Assembly: GCA_902780985.1 (NCBI GenBank)
Contig: CACZHN010000001.1
Location: forward strand, 1 to 33,898
Length of the DNA stretch: 33,898 nucleotides
Direction: 5' to 3'
DNA from: an uncultured Lachnospiraceae bacterium
GTDB lineage: Bacteria > Bacillota_A > Clostridia > Lachnospirales > Lachnospiraceae
Position numbers and translations under genes: made by a program. This document shows, one piece after another, positions 15,210-24,144 of this stretch; positions within the stretch are counted from its first letter, which is position 1, and each line of letters begins with the position of its first letter. Under the pieces are notes generated by a model. That model did no database searches. It was not told the origin of the DNA and worked only from the letters and a program-made list of their open reading frames with translations.

Positions 15210-17004
15210 GGTACATATTCAGATACTCAAACAGCGTATCTCCGTACATGTTCTTTACCATGCCCTTCTTCAGACGGTCCGGTCTGTTGGTTATGATACT
15301 GTCTACATTGAGAAGCATCATTCTCTCCAGGTTTCTCTCATCGTCGATGGTCCATACGTATATGTCCTTGCCCGCGTCATGAACGCGTTTTACCACTTCA
15401 CCGTTTACATATATATATTTGATACTGAAGGCATCCGCATACTCCAGGTCGAAGAACTGGCCCATAGCCACCGACATAACGTATACGGTCTTGATTTTTT
15501 CATCGTACTGCTTGATCTTCCTGATGGAATCATAGGTCTGGGATGTGACAACGCAGCTGTCGTAAAGATCATACTCCGCAACCAGCTCCGCTACGCACTC
15601 TTCCAGATTTATATCCGTCTTCGCAGGCTTCAGCTCGATATTCATATCCACCCTGCCGTCGATAAGTTCTATCGCCTCCCTGAGGGTCGGGATCTTTTCA
15701 TCCGGGAATTCATCCCCGTGATCCGCATCCAGATTGTACTGAAGCAGTTCCTCGTAAGTCAGGTCGCCGATCTTCTTACTGGCTCCCGTAACTCTCTTTA
15801 TATTTTCATCGTGCATTACCACGACCACGCCGTCCTTGGTCTGACGCACGTCCAGTTCCACCACGTCCGCGCCGTCCGCAATAGCGATCTCAAAGGCCGA
15901 CAGTGAATTCTCCGGTGCCTTCTTTGATGCCCCTCTATGGGCGGTAATGGTAACGGAATTGATGTGATCCGCATTCAGCACCAGCGTATCCGTTTTTATC
16001 AGCACGTAAAACGCCACATCCACCGCAATAGCCAGAAGCACCACCGCAATGATGATATAGATGCCTCTCTTCAGTTTCAGCGCCGCATTTATATCCACAT
16101 AATCTTCTATCTTCTGCTCTCTCGAAGGATCGGGTACATTGTTATAGAAGGAATTACATATAAATGCATGGAGCAGCGGTGTAAACAGCATCACATAAAG
16201 CAGGTACAGCACCACATTCAGGCTTTCGAATACGAAGCCCGCCGCCAGTGCCAGCCTCTTAAACTGCAGCATCCAGTGAAGCAGAGGTCCCGTAAGCAGG
16301 AAATGCATTAACCAGGACATACCCAGTATAGCCACGGTAACCGCAAAAAGGCCCGGCAGAACGTGGAGTTTCTTCTTATATAATATCCTTCGCGCGATAC
16401 GCATGGCTCCGACGAAAGGAACCTTTCTGATGATGAACACGTGGATAGCGAATACATATGTAAAGAAACATAAATTCAATATTATATATCCCAGGACCAG
16501 ACCGATAGCCACCCATTTGTTGATCACGATGGCATCCGAAAGATATCTCGGGAATTTAATGTTCAAAAGCGTAAGGCCGACTACCGTAGCGCCCGTAACC
16601 GGAAGATAACACAATACGAAAAGCGGCATCGGCATGTTGTGAGGAATGAAAACTCTTACGGAATGTCTCACCGCAAGTATCAGCATCCTGATAAGACCGA
16701 TCTTCTTCGTATGATTGGCCCAGTCATAGCAGATGGAAAGGCCCGATACATTTATAAGAAGGAAGAAAGACAGAATTACGGCAAAGATAAATACACCTAT
16801 CCAAGTGGTAGGCATACGAACAAACTGCGCTACATTTTCCCTACTGAGATATGTTACTCCCGATGCCCTGATGGTAAGATTCAGAAATGCGTAACAAAAT
16901 GGGATGAGCAGCGCAGCCGAAATGACCTGCAGGACCAGCTCGAAAGCTACGATCCTGCGAATATTAAATCTGAAAAGTTTAAAACTGTCTTTAATGTTCT
17001 TCAT
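15193..17004 (-). CDS. Membrane-anchored glycerophosphodiester phosphodiesterase
   Basis: The protein hydrolyses glycerophosphodiesters to glycerol-3-phosphate and an alcohol, perhaps trimming lipid head groups or teichoic-acid-like polymers. The first half (about 20-345) is a multi-helix membrane domain of the GPDPase_memb type with roughly seven to eight hydrophobic segments; the GDPD catalytic domain follows with TAHRGASKKAPENS, ADVVELDVRQTKDG and VVMHDENIKR, so both active-site His, the Glu/Asp metal ligands and the second His are present. It ends with the usual IITNRPD. I place the start at the ATG at 17004; a GTG three codons earlier is possible and neither has a strong Shine-Dalgarno. 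The gene starts about 30 bases after queA and is likely co-transcribed with it. Confidence 0.92.
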   Translation of the reverse strand: MKNIKDSFKLFRFNIRRIVAFELVLQVISAALLIPFCYAFLNLTIRASGVTYLSRENVAQFVRMPTTWIGVFIFAVILSFFLLINVSGLSICYDWANHTKKIGLIRMLILAVRHSVRVFIPHNMPMPLFVLCYLPVTGATVVGLTLLNIKFPRYLSDAIVINKWVAIGLVLGYIILNLCFFTYVFAIHVFIIRKVPFVGAMRIARRILYKKKLHVLPGLFAVTVAILGMSWLMHFLLTGPLLHWMLQFKRLALAAGFVFESLNVVLYLLYVMLFTPLLHAFICNSFYNNVPDPSREQKIEDYVDINAALKLKRGIYIIIAVVLLAIAVDVAFYVLIKTDTLVLNADHINSVTITAHRGASKKAPENSLSAFEIAIADGADVVELDVRQTKDGVVVVMHDENIKRVTGASKKIGDLTYEELLQYNLDADHGDEFPDEKIPTLREAIELIDGRVDMNIELKPAKTDINLEECVAELVAEYDLYDSCVVTSQTYDSIRKIKQYDEKIKTVYVMSVAMGQFFDLEYADAFSIKYIYVNGEVVKRVHDAGKDIYVWTIDDERNLERMMLLNVDSIITNRPDRLKKGMVKNMYGDTLFEYLNMYLESQY

Positions 17005-17033
17005 AATCTTCACAACTTCAGCAATAGTTTATT

Positions 17034-18155
17034 TTATAACCAGAAAGATGCATCTCCGAAAGAGAAGAATCTGTAACGTTCGCGGACCGCTTCCTCATAA
17101 GCGGCAAGAACCCCTTCTCTGTTATAAAAAGCCGAAACCAGCATGATAAGTGTAGATTCGGGAAGATGAAAATTAGTGATAAGTCCGTCGATAACCTTGA
17201 ATCTGTATCCCGGATAGATAAAAATATCCGTCCAGCCGCTCATGGCTCTGACTACGGAACCCGCCTCCTGTACAGCACCGGTCTCAATCTCGATACGGGT
17301 TGCCACGGTCTCTAGGGTTCTGGTGCTGGTGGTTCCCACAGCGATAACCCTGCCGCCTGCGGCCTTAGTCTCGTTGATGACCTTCGCAGCCTCCTCGGAC
17401 AGCTCGAAATACTCGCTGTGCATATGATGCTCCTCGATCTTCTCAACCTTTACCGGTCTGAAGGTTCCGAGTCCCACATGCAGAGTAAGTCTTGCGATCT
17501 TTATACCGCGGGCTTCTATATCTTTAAGCATTTCCTCTGTGAAATGCAGTCCTGCCGTAGGTGCTGCGGCAGAGCCCGAATTCTTTGCATATACCGTCTG
17601 ATAACGGTTCTTGTCCTGAAGCTTATGTGTGATATACGGCGGAAGAGGCATTTCTCCCAGATTATCCAGGATTTCCTCCCAGATTCCGTTGTAGTAGAAT
17701 CTGATGATACGGTTTCCGTCGTCTACAACACTGAGAACTTCCGCGGTAAGAAGAGGCTCTCCCCCCTCCTCGCTCTGGCCGAAGCATACGATAGCTCCCG
17801 GCTTCATCTTCTTGCCCGGCTTAACCAGACATTCCCATACGCGGGTATTCTCTCCGTATATACTGCCTTCCGTCAGCGCCTCGACTCTGTCGGAAGCATC
17901 CTTAAGAAGAAGCACTTCAATAGCAGCTCCCGTATCCTTCTTGGTTCCGAGAAGTCTTGCGGGAATAACCTTGGTATCGTTGATAACCAGGCAGTCTCCG
18001 CTCTTCAGATAATCCGTAAGATCACTGAAATGCTTGTGATCTATGGTTCCGGTACTGCGGTTCACAACCATCATTCTGGAATCGCTTCTTTTCTCCAGCG
18101 GATCCTGTGCTATCAGTTCTTCAGGAAGGTCATAATAAAAATCATGTAAATCCAT
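17034..18155 (-). CDS. queA: S-adenosylmethionine:tRNA ribosyltransferase-isomerase
   Basis: QueA adds the ribosyl part of SAM to preQ1 at position 34 of tRNA to make epoxyqueuosine. The 373-residue protein begins [15 protein letters not shown] and contains [43 protein letters not shown] and [12 protein letters not shown], all typical. It is about 20-30 residues longer than the common form because of small insertions near residues 85-125. The ATG has GGAG 11 bases upstream. A candidate promoter (18220-18247) and the upstream operon's terminator sit just ahead. No tgt or other queuosine gene is adjacent. Confidence 0.97.
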   Translation of the reverse strand: MDLHDFYYDLPEELIAQDPLEKRSDSRMMVVNRSTGTIDHKHFSDLTDYLKSGDCLVINDTKVIPARLLGTKKDTGAAIEVLLLKDASDRVEALTEGSIYGENTRVWECLVKPGKKMKPGAIVCFGQSEEGGEPLLTAEVLSVVDDGNRIIRFYYNGIWEEILDNLGEMPLPPYITHKLQDKNRYQTVYAKNSGSAAAPTAGLHFTEEMLKDIEARGIKIARLTLHVGLGTFRPVKVEKIEEHHMHSEYFELSEEAAKVINETKAAGGRVIAVGTTSTRTLETVATRIEIETGAVQEAGSVVRAMSGWTDIFIYPGYRFKVIDGLITNFHLPESTLIMLVSAFYNREGVLAAYEEAVRERYRFFSFGDASFWL

Positions 18156-18174
18156 AATTCATTCATCTCCAATG

Positions 18175-18202
18175 AAAAACGCCTGCAGGTTCTACAGGCG
18201 TT
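18175..18202 (-). terminator. Intrinsic terminator of the surface-glycan operon
   Basis: An 8-bp stem (18195-18202 with 18178-18185) with a 9-base loop is followed by five T residues on the minus strand, about 55 bases after the last gene of the glycan operon and just before queA. It lies within about 10 bases of the predicted queA start site, so it is probably not an attenuator for queA. Confidence 0.8.
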
Positions 18203-18219
18203 CTTTAAATGCTTTAATA

Positions 18220-18247
18220 ATTCTACCACATATTTCCGGTCAATCAA
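18220..18247 (-). promoter_or_regulatory. Candidate queA promoter
   Basis: TTGATT (18242-18247) and TAGAAT (18220-18225) on the minus strand are 16 bases apart in the gap between the glycan operon and queA. The match is moderate. No preQ1 riboswitch-like leader is seen. Confidence 0.4.
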
Positions 18248-18257
18248 TACCCAAATA

Positions 18258-19466
18258 CTAATAAATTATCTGTCCGTTGCCCACAATTTCGGGATATTTT
18301 GCCGATAGCTCAGGGTCATCCATGATCTCCTGACGCTTATCGTAGAACTCTTTCTGTTCATCGGTGAGAAGACGGTTTCTGAGGGCTTCCACACCCTCTT
18401 CCTTAGCCGTAAGCATATCATCGAATATCTCCGATAGTTTGCTCTCCGGACAGGTGCGTCCCTTCAGGTGATAGGATGCTCCTTCGAGAGGAAGCTTCTC
18501 CATATGCATCACCTCGGAAAGCGCTTCTATGCTGCGTCGTCCTTTCTCTGTATATATAAGCGCAAGAGAAAGACCTCTTCTGTCATTCTTCTCCACTTCA
18601 AAGAAATTGCATCTCCAGAAATCCGATATACAGATATCCGACTTATGATCATCCGAAAAACGACATCCATGGCAGGACAGTCTCTGCATGGAAGATCTGA
18701 GGAAGCAAAAGAAATAAGGATCCGACATAGCGGTCTTCCTGTATACTTCTCCGTTCTCAAACTCCGCCAGGAAGCAGTACTGGCCCCATCCGTAATGCTT
18801 ATCACGGAAGCTCATGCGTTTAACCGGTGAGCCGTATCTGTCTTCAAGGGATATAAGATAGTCTCTCAGATAAGGCTGAGCCGCCACTCCGCCGCAGGCA
18901 AAGTCCACTATGAGAAGATTGTCGTAGTCCTTCTTCAGATAGCTTCTGAGTCCCGCCGCTTCACAAGGCGTACCGCAGAACAGGACCTGTCTGCCCTTCT
19001 CGGCTTCTGCCTCAATCCTTTTAAATCCGTCGGCACCGATAGAGCTTTCCACATACTTACTGGTAAGGATAGCCTCCAGAGAAACATGATCCGTATCCTC
19101 AAGCCGAGCCTCTTTCTTCCTTATATCATATAGGCATCCGAAAGCCACTCCGCCCTGCTTTATCACGCGGTCCGCAAGAGCATAGAAAACTCCTCCGGAG
19201 GATGACATTTCCACAATCTCCTCCGACTTATGAAACATGGAGTAAGCCTCTGTCGGAGCGGTCTTCTTACGCTCCTCTCCGATCTCACATAATTCACAGG
19301 CATTTATCGGACATACCTTCTCGCAGAGCCCGCAATTCACACAGGCCTCCGTATCGATCACCGGCATCAGAAATCCGTACTTATCTTCGGTTATCTTAAT
19401 TGCACCCACAGGGCAGCTGTTTACACAGGCCATGCATCCGGTGCATTCCTTCATGATCTCAAGCAT
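18258..19466 (-). CDS. FrhB-like iron-sulfur protein (coenzyme F420 hydrogenase/dehydrogenase beta-subunit family)
   Basis: The 402-residue protein begins with two 4Fe-4S ferredoxin motifs, CTGCMACVNSCP (Cys 8, 11, 14, 18) and CVNCGLCEKVCP (Cys 42, 45, 48, 52), followed by FrhB N- and C-terminal domains (CGTPCEAAGLRSYLKK, MSFRDKHYGWGQY, SCHGCRFSDDHKSDICISDFW). In methanogens this fold handles F420; in Firmicute glycan clusters the homologues often sit beside glycosyltransferases and pyruvyl transferases, and their reaction is not established. A redox step on a glycan or flavin-dependent reduction is inference. It is the last gene of the operon, starting one base after the preceding glycosyltransferase, and is followed by a terminator. 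Confidence 0.88.
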   Translation of the reverse strand: MLEIMKECTGCMACVNSCPVGAIKITEDKYGFLMPVIDTEACVNCGLCEKVCPINACELCEIGEERKKTAPTEAYSMFHKSEEIVEMSSSGGVFYALADRVIKQGGVAFGCLYDIRKKEARLEDTDHVSLEAILTSKYVESSIGADGFKRIEAEAEKGRQVLFCGTPCEAAGLRSYLKKDYDNLLIVDFACGGVAAQPYLRDYLISLEDRYGSPVKRMSFRDKHYGWGQYCFLAEFENGEVYRKTAMSDPYFFCFLRSSMQRLSCHGCRFSDDHKSDICISDFWRCNFFEVEKNDRRGLSLALIYTEKGRRSIEALSEVMHMEKLPLEGASYHLKGRTCPESKLSEIFDDMLTAKEEGVEALRNRLLTDEQKEFYDKRQEIMDDPELSAKYPEIVGNGQIIY

Positions 19467-19467
19467 T

Positions 19468-20667
19468 TCAGAATTTCATCTCCGTAATATCCGTAATTCC
19501 GTTGGCGCGAAGAGCCGCTTTGTACTCTTCCGCATAGTATCTCGATACGCTGAGGATGACAGGCACGTCCCTGTCCGCTTCCGACGCATCCACCAGAGGG
19601 AAGCCTCTGAAGGCCGCCTTATCCTTATTCAGCGTAATAATTCCTCTTATTATTATATCCTTTGCTCCCACTGCGGATATGGCCCGCTCCGTGTACTGGC
19701 CCGTTCCGCAGAGATAGCACTCCCGGATATCAGGCACTTCCGATCTGAAGTGCTGTAATTTCACCATTTTAAATGCGCGGCGCATCTCTTCGCTTACGGT
19801 TCCGCCAGGCATCTTCTCTATAGCCTCGGCATTTGTCTCATAAAGCTGATTCAGTCTGCCGAACACTTCCCTCTGCCATTTGCCGAAGGCTTCCTTAAAG
19901 CCCGGCTCGGTTTCAAAATACGGAGAAAGGAGCGGCTCCAGATCAAAGCTTCGGTAAAAGCTTCTCAGATACCCTTCTATATTCTTATCGGTAAAGCCCT
20001 TTGTCATGGTAGAGTTGGCTCTTATCCTGCGCTGAAAAAGCACCTTATGAAGGAACTTAGCCCTCTCCGCCCTTGTTATAAGCTCGAAGATATAACCCAC
20101 GTCCTCATGAAGTATACCCTCGGTAAATCGGATGCCCTTCTCGACAAGGTACTGTCTTCTCATCATGAAAGTCGGCGTACTGAGGGAAAAGCTTTCCGTC
20201 TCCATACAGAAGGTGAGGGCTCTGCGGCCGTTCATCACTTCCGTATCCTCGTAGGTTATGGTCTTTATGGCTGCATTTTTTTGAAATGTCTCATCCTCGG
20301 CAAAGTTCTCCGTCTCGAATCCGATGATATCCAGATTTCCCTCGCTGCACTCTCCGCAAAGTGTTTCGAGAGCTTCGGGAACTATCCTGTCATCCGCATC
20401 CAGTATGTATACGTAATCACCATGAGACCGGTCCAGTGCATCGTTTCTTCCGGATGACTGTCCCTTATTTTCCTCATGGATATACACCTTGATACGATCA
20501 TCTTCCGCCTCATAACGTCTGAGGATATCAAGGGTTCCGTCGGTTGAGCAGTCGTCCACGCAAACGATCTCAAAATCCTGCAGAGTCTGGTTCAGAACGC
20601 TGTCCAGACATTCTTCTATGTAAGGTTCCACATTGTATGCGGGAATCAAAACCGAAACTTTCGGCAT
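19468..20667 (-). CDS. GT2 glycosyltransferase fused to a Rossmann-like C-terminal domain
   Basis: The N-terminal domain (about 1-220) is a GT-A fold family 2 glycosyltransferase: VSVLIPAYNVEPYIEECL, VDDCSTDGT and the metal-binding ILDADDR. The C-terminal part (about 310-399) opens with YLCGTGQYTERA and continues GIITLNKDKAAFRGFPLVD, a nucleotide-fold pattern like the small domains appended to FkbM-type and PglD-like proteins. The acceptor and donor cannot be read. It lies one base from kdsB on one side and one base from the FrhB-like gene on the other, so translation is probably coupled. The N-terminal 60 residues closely resemble those of the second GT2 protein (21406-23241), suggesting duplication followed by acquisition of different C-terminal domains. 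Confidence 0.88.
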   Translation of the reverse strand: MPKVSVLIPAYNVEPYIEECLDSVLNQTLQDFEIVCVDDCSTDGTLDILRRYEAEDDRIKVYIHEENKGQSSGRNDALDRSHGDYVYILDADDRIVPEALETLCGECSEGNLDIIGFETENFAEDETFQKNAAIKTITYEDTEVMNGRRALTFCMETESFSLSTPTFMMRRQYLVEKGIRFTEGILHEDVGYIFELITRAERAKFLHKVLFQRRIRANSTMTKGFTDKNIEGYLRSFYRSFDLEPLLSPYFETEPGFKEAFGKWQREVFGRLNQLYETNAEAIEKMPGGTVSEEMRRAFKMVKLQHFRSEVPDIRECYLCGTGQYTERAISAVGAKDIIIRGIITLNKDKAAFRGFPLVDASEADRDVPVILSVSRYYAEEYKAALRANGITDITEMKF

Positions 20668-20668
20668 A

Positions 20669-21403
20669 TTACTGTTCCTCCCCTGCCTTCATGGCAGCTT
20701 CAACCAAAGCTATATCTTCCGGATTATCAACTCCGATACTGTTCGACTCCACGTTCAGGATTTTGATCCTGTAGCCGTTTTCCAGGAAGCGGAGCATTTC
20801 CACGTCTTCTATACTTTCTATGCGGCCTCTCTCGGCATGGGAATAAAAGAGCAGTGCCTCACGGGAAAGTCCGTAGAGACCCAGATGTCTCTTATAATGC
20901 ACCGGCTCTCCTTTCTTCGAGCAAGGGATCGGCGACCTGGAAAGGTACAGCAGGTCGTCGTTATCCGCAGATGCCACCTTTACCACCGAAAGCATGGATA
21001 CATCCTTTGAATCCTTAAGGTCTGTCATGGTATTGATAACTTCGACCTCCGGATGAGTAAGTTTATAATCAACTATGCTCTGAATGACCTCCGGCTCGAT
21101 CATAGGCTCGTCGCCCTGAATATTTATATAGAAGTCCGCATCAGTCTTTTCCGCGATCTCGCCCAGTCTGTCTGTTCCCGTAGGATGAGTATCCTTGGTC
21201 ATTACAACAGGGATTTCCAGCTCCGTGCAGGCCTGAAATATCTTATCGCTGTCGGTAGCCACCACCAGTTCATCGATGGCATTTACCTTGGCAGCCTGGC
21301 GGTAAACCCACCATATCATAGGCTTTCCCAGTATTTCCGCCAGCGGCTTTCCCGGAAAGCGGCTGGACTGATATCTTGCAGGGATCACACCGATTATCTT
21401 CAT
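20669..21403 (-). CDS. kdsB: CMP-Kdo synthetase (3-deoxy-manno-octulosonate cytidylyltransferase) family
   Basis: The 244-residue protein has the family's IPARYQSSRFPGKPL nucleotide-binding start, ATDSDKI, YINIQGDEPMIEPEVI and HLGLYGLSREALL, and normal length. KdsB couples Kdo to CMP from CTP. Kdo is mainly a Gram-negative LPS sugar, but CMP-Kdo-like donors are used in some capsules and Gram-positive surface polymers. No kdsA, kdsC or kdsD is visible here, so the true substrate may be Kdo made elsewhere or a related 2-keto-3-deoxy acid. It is flanked by the two GT2-containing proteins; the upstream one has a C-terminal domain resembling CMP-sugar-using transferases, a logical consumer of the product. 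Confidence 0.92.
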   Translation of the reverse strand: MKIIGVIPARYQSSRFPGKPLAEILGKPMIWWVYRQAAKVNAIDELVVATDSDKIFQACTELEIPVVMTKDTHPTGTDRLGEIAEKTDADFYINIQGDEPMIEPEVIQSIVDYKLTHPEVEVINTMTDLKDSKDVSMLSVVKVASADNDDLLYLSRSPIPCSKKGEPVHYKRHLGLYGLSREALLFYSHAERGRIESIEDVEMLRFLENGYRIKILNVESNSIGVDNPEDIALVEAAMKAGEEQ

Positions 21404-21405
21404 AT

Positions 21406-23241
21406 TTATCTCTCCTTAAAACTCTGTAAATATTCCGCTCCGAGATATATCTTCTCTTTTGCGTATTTCAGCCCGTTTACGGCTGAGGATGTAACGGTTA
21501 TTGCTTTTTCAAAGCAGATTGTCTCGTCGAAGTTCATGACTTCCATAGGCATATTCTTTTCTATGACCGTCGCCTCAGGGAAGAGACGTCCGTAATCCAT
21601 ATCATCTCTCGGATGGGCTTTGATCATGATCCGTCCGTTGCTGCCGTACTTTTCGATAAGTTCTCTGTAAAGCCTCTCCTGGCTTTCCTCATCCGGAAGT
21701 CTTCCCGTCACCGCGAAAGGCTCCGTAAGAAGCAGGGTTCCTCCCGATTCAAGGACTGTATCCTCCGAACAGAATATCTTCATGATCCGCTTCTTATCCT
21801 CAGCGGAAAGGCTGTTCATCATTCCCGCTCTGGAGCGGGCACGCACCTTTGTCTCCGGGATTTCAATACCCTCGGCATCATTTACCTCTACCGTCATGCA
21901 GCACGGGCTGTAACCGAAAGGCACGACTCCCTTGTGGGTGAGGCGGCTTGCCTCATCGAAAATGTATGTATAGTTAGGGCGGTTCGCCCTTATCTTCTTA
22001 TACGAATCAAGGCTGTCCTCATGGAGGATATACCCGATATTCCTGATATTGAGATAGGTCCCGATATATCCCAGATCCCAGAAAAGATCTATCTCACTGT
22101 AATCTCTGAGGTCCGTGCCTTCAAGCATATCTTCCACATGTTTAACCAGAAGCTCCGACAGGCGGGCATCCGCTGCTGTTTCCTTTGCCTCGTAAGGATC
22201 CACCTCCGGCGAGGTTTTGCAGATAAAGACTTTACCCGCAACACTCTTCAGGCGTTCCGCCAGTTCTTCCGCAGTCTCTATACCGTGCTCCTCCAGTACC
22301 AGGTCAAGATTAAGCTTCTCCGTAATGGCTATAACCAGAGCTATCAGCACCTGATAATAGGATGAGCAGGCAAAGAGCACTCTGCCGTTGCCGTTCTTCC
22401 TGGCATTGCTGTACTTTCTTGCCACATCCGCGGTAATCTTTCCTTTATAGAATTCAATTGCGGTCTTCAGTTCAGGGTCACCGTCTCCGCCGGTCATATC
22501 AGCGACTTCGTAATCCGTCACATGCTTTAATATCTCGATGCAGGAGATTACATTTCTTATGGTAGGACCGGAACTCATGATGGACGCCGCTCTGAAACGG
22601 CGTATGAAGTAAGCCGTATCGATAACTCTCACTCTCTCGGCATTCATAAGCACGTCGAAAGCGAAGGTCTCATCCTCATGGAGCATTCCGTCTATGTATC
22701 TGATATTGTTCTGTACGAGAAAATCTCTTCTATAGAAATACCTCGGCTGGGAAGGCATCCAGTCCCACACCTTCATCCAGGCTTTATAAAGATCCTTACC
22801 CTTCATAACCTCAGGGTACTCCCCCTTATACTTGGCCGGATTGGAACCAAACTTATCCCGAAGGGCTTCATCTTCAAATATAAAGTCCGCGGAAAAGATA
22901 CACGCATCCAGCGCTTCTTCCTCGGCTCTTTCGTAAAGCTCGAGAAGTGTCTCCGGGCGTATCATGTCGTCGGAGTCCAGGAAATACACATACTTTCCCG
23001 TTGCGTGGCTCAGTCCCCGATTACGGGTAGCGGCCAGCCCTACATTTCTCTCATTAACAAAAAGGCTTATACGGGAGTCCTCCTCCATAAGCCTTCTTAT
23101 AATATTTTTTGAATTATCCTGTCCCGCGTCCTCTACGCAGATAATCTCTATATCCCGGAGGGTCTGGCCCATGACGCTTCTGAGGCAGTCCTCCAGGTAA
23201 GGCTCCACGTTGTATACGGGAATGACAACCGATACTTTCAT
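21406..23241 (-). CDS. GT2 glycosyltransferase fused to a sialyltransferase-like (GT52/poly-ST type) domain
   Basis: The 611-residue protein has an N-terminal GT2 domain (about 1-230; VSVVIPVYNVEPYLEDCL, VEDAG, YFLDSDDMI at 86-94) and a second GT-B-like domain from about residue 285. The second part shows the three short marks of CMP-sialic-acid transferases of the GT52/GT38 type: an acidic ILHEDSLDSY (D/E-D/E-G region), KAHPRDD (HP, 543-544) and TVTSSA (S/T-S, 584-586). Because the next gene is kdsB, a CMP-Kdo or similar CMP-ulosonate is a plausible donor; that is inference. One protein could therefore add two sugars in sequence, an aldose by the GT2 domain and an acidic sugar by the second. 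The spacing of 27 bases to licD and 2 to kdsB supports one operon. Confidence 0.8.
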   Translation of the reverse strand: MKVSVVIPVYNVEPYLEDCLRSVMGQTLRDIEIICVEDAGQDNSKNIIRRLMEEDSRISLFVNERNVGLAATRNRGLSHATGKYVYFLDSDDMIRPETLLELYERAEEEALDACIFSADFIFEDEALRDKFGSNPAKYKGEYPEVMKGKDLYKAWMKVWDWMPSQPRYFYRRDFLVQNNIRYIDGMLHEDETFAFDVLMNAERVRVIDTAYFIRRFRAASIMSSGPTIRNVISCIEILKHVTDYEVADMTGGDGDPELKTAIEFYKGKITADVARKYSNARKNGNGRVLFACSSYYQVLIALVIAITEKLNLDLVLEEHGIETAEELAERLKSVAGKVFICKTSPEVDPYEAKETAADARLSELLVKHVEDMLEGTDLRDYSEIDLFWDLGYIGTYLNIRNIGYILHEDSLDSYKKIRANRPNYTYIFDEASRLTHKGVVPFGYSPCCMTVEVNDAEGIEIPETKVRARSRAGMMNSLSAEDKKRIMKIFCSEDTVLESGGTLLLTEPFAVTGRLPDEESQERLYRELIEKYGSNGRIMIKAHPRDDMDYGRLFPEATVIEKNMPMEVMNFDETICFEKAITVTSSAVNGLKYAKEKIYLGAEYLQSFKER

Positions 23242-23268
23242 GACAATCTCCTTATCATCGGAAAGATG

Positions 23269-24141
23269 TTAATCCTTTTCCGGGAACTTCAGTTTTACCG
23301 GCACGTGGGAATGTCGCTTTTCCACAGGCGGCAGCTTCATATAGTCCTTATAGGCTATGGTGAGATAGCTGTCGTACTTTTCAGGCACCGGAACCTTGTC
23401 GTCCTCGAAAGGAACGTAAAGCGGTGTGAAAAGGTCGTCGTATTTATACTGAAGTCCGAACATGGTGCCGTCCTTCTTGACCCAGCACCAGGTCATATCG
23501 GTTACATAGTTGTCCGCATCTTCCGGAGAAGTGCAGGTTGCCCATTTGAGATATTGCTTGTATATCTTCGGGCTGGTTATGCAGAAGAGCCTCATAACGC
23601 CGTGAATGCAGGCGCAGGCCACTCTTGCCATAACCTTCTTGAACGGTTTTATATTTTTCGGAAGTTTCGGACGGCTGTAGGTCGCCAGAGCCGAAAGCCT
23701 CGCGAGAGTATAGCATTTCTTACATACCTTGTTGCGGCGGTCCGGATCCTTCGGCCAGTAATCCATCGGGAAAATGTCGATGAAGATTCCGTTATGATAC
23801 TTCACGTGGGTGTCTTCGGGTTCCACAAATGTAGAGTCGTTCCTTATCAGCTTGGCAAAGCTCATCACGTACCCCTTGGTGGTACGAGGCTCCAGAAGCC
23901 TGTAACGATCCTCCAGTTCCTGAGGTGCCACCTTCACCAGGACCTCGTAGTCCTTTCTCGGCATCAGGAAATCCATGTCATCATCCCATGGGATAAAACC
24001 CTTATGCCTGATGGCTCCCAGCGTGGTACCGAACCCTGTGACAAAGGTCAGATTATGTTTCTTGCAGATTGCTTCCAGCCTGTGATACAGATCCAGCTCG
24101 AGTCTGCGAAGATGCTGCAGTTGTTCATCGGTATATTCCAT
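23269..24141 (-). CDS. LicD-family phosphotransferase
   Basis: LicD-type enzymes (nucleotidyltransferase fold) move phosphocholine, phosphoribitol or similar groups from CDP donors onto surface glycans. The 290-residue protein has the core motif GTTLGAIRHKGFIPWDDD (38-55) followed by MDF, including the metal-binding aspartates, then NGIFIDIFPMD, the second family segment. The length is normal. It follows the fusion protein carrying a cytidylyltransferase domain by 3 bases, so donor synthesis and transfer are encoded side by side: the fusion would make the CDP-alcohol and LicD would attach the phospho-alcohol. The exact group (choline, glycerol, ethanolamine) is not decided by sequence. Confidence 0.9.
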   Translation of the reverse strand: MEYTDEQLQHLRRLELDLYHRLEAICKKHNLTFVTGFGTTLGAIRHKGFIPWDDDMDFLMPRKDYEVLVKVAPQELEDRYRLLEPRTTKGYVMSFAKLIRNDSTFVEPEDTHVKYHNGIFIDIFPMDYWPKDPDRRNKVCKKCYTLARLSALATYSRPKLPKNIKPFKKVMARVACACIHGVMRLFCITSPKIYKQYLKWATCTSPEDADNYVTDMTWCWVKKDGTMFGLQYKYDDLFTPLYVPFEDDKVPVPEKYDSYLTIAYKDYMKLPPVEKRHSHVPVKLKFPEKD

Positions 24142-24144
24142 TAC

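Noticed and set aside
18156..18257. preQ1 riboswitch ahead of queA
   Set aside because: The interval holds only a simple terminator hairpin and a candidate promoter; no preQ1 aptamer-like pseudoknot sequence is present.
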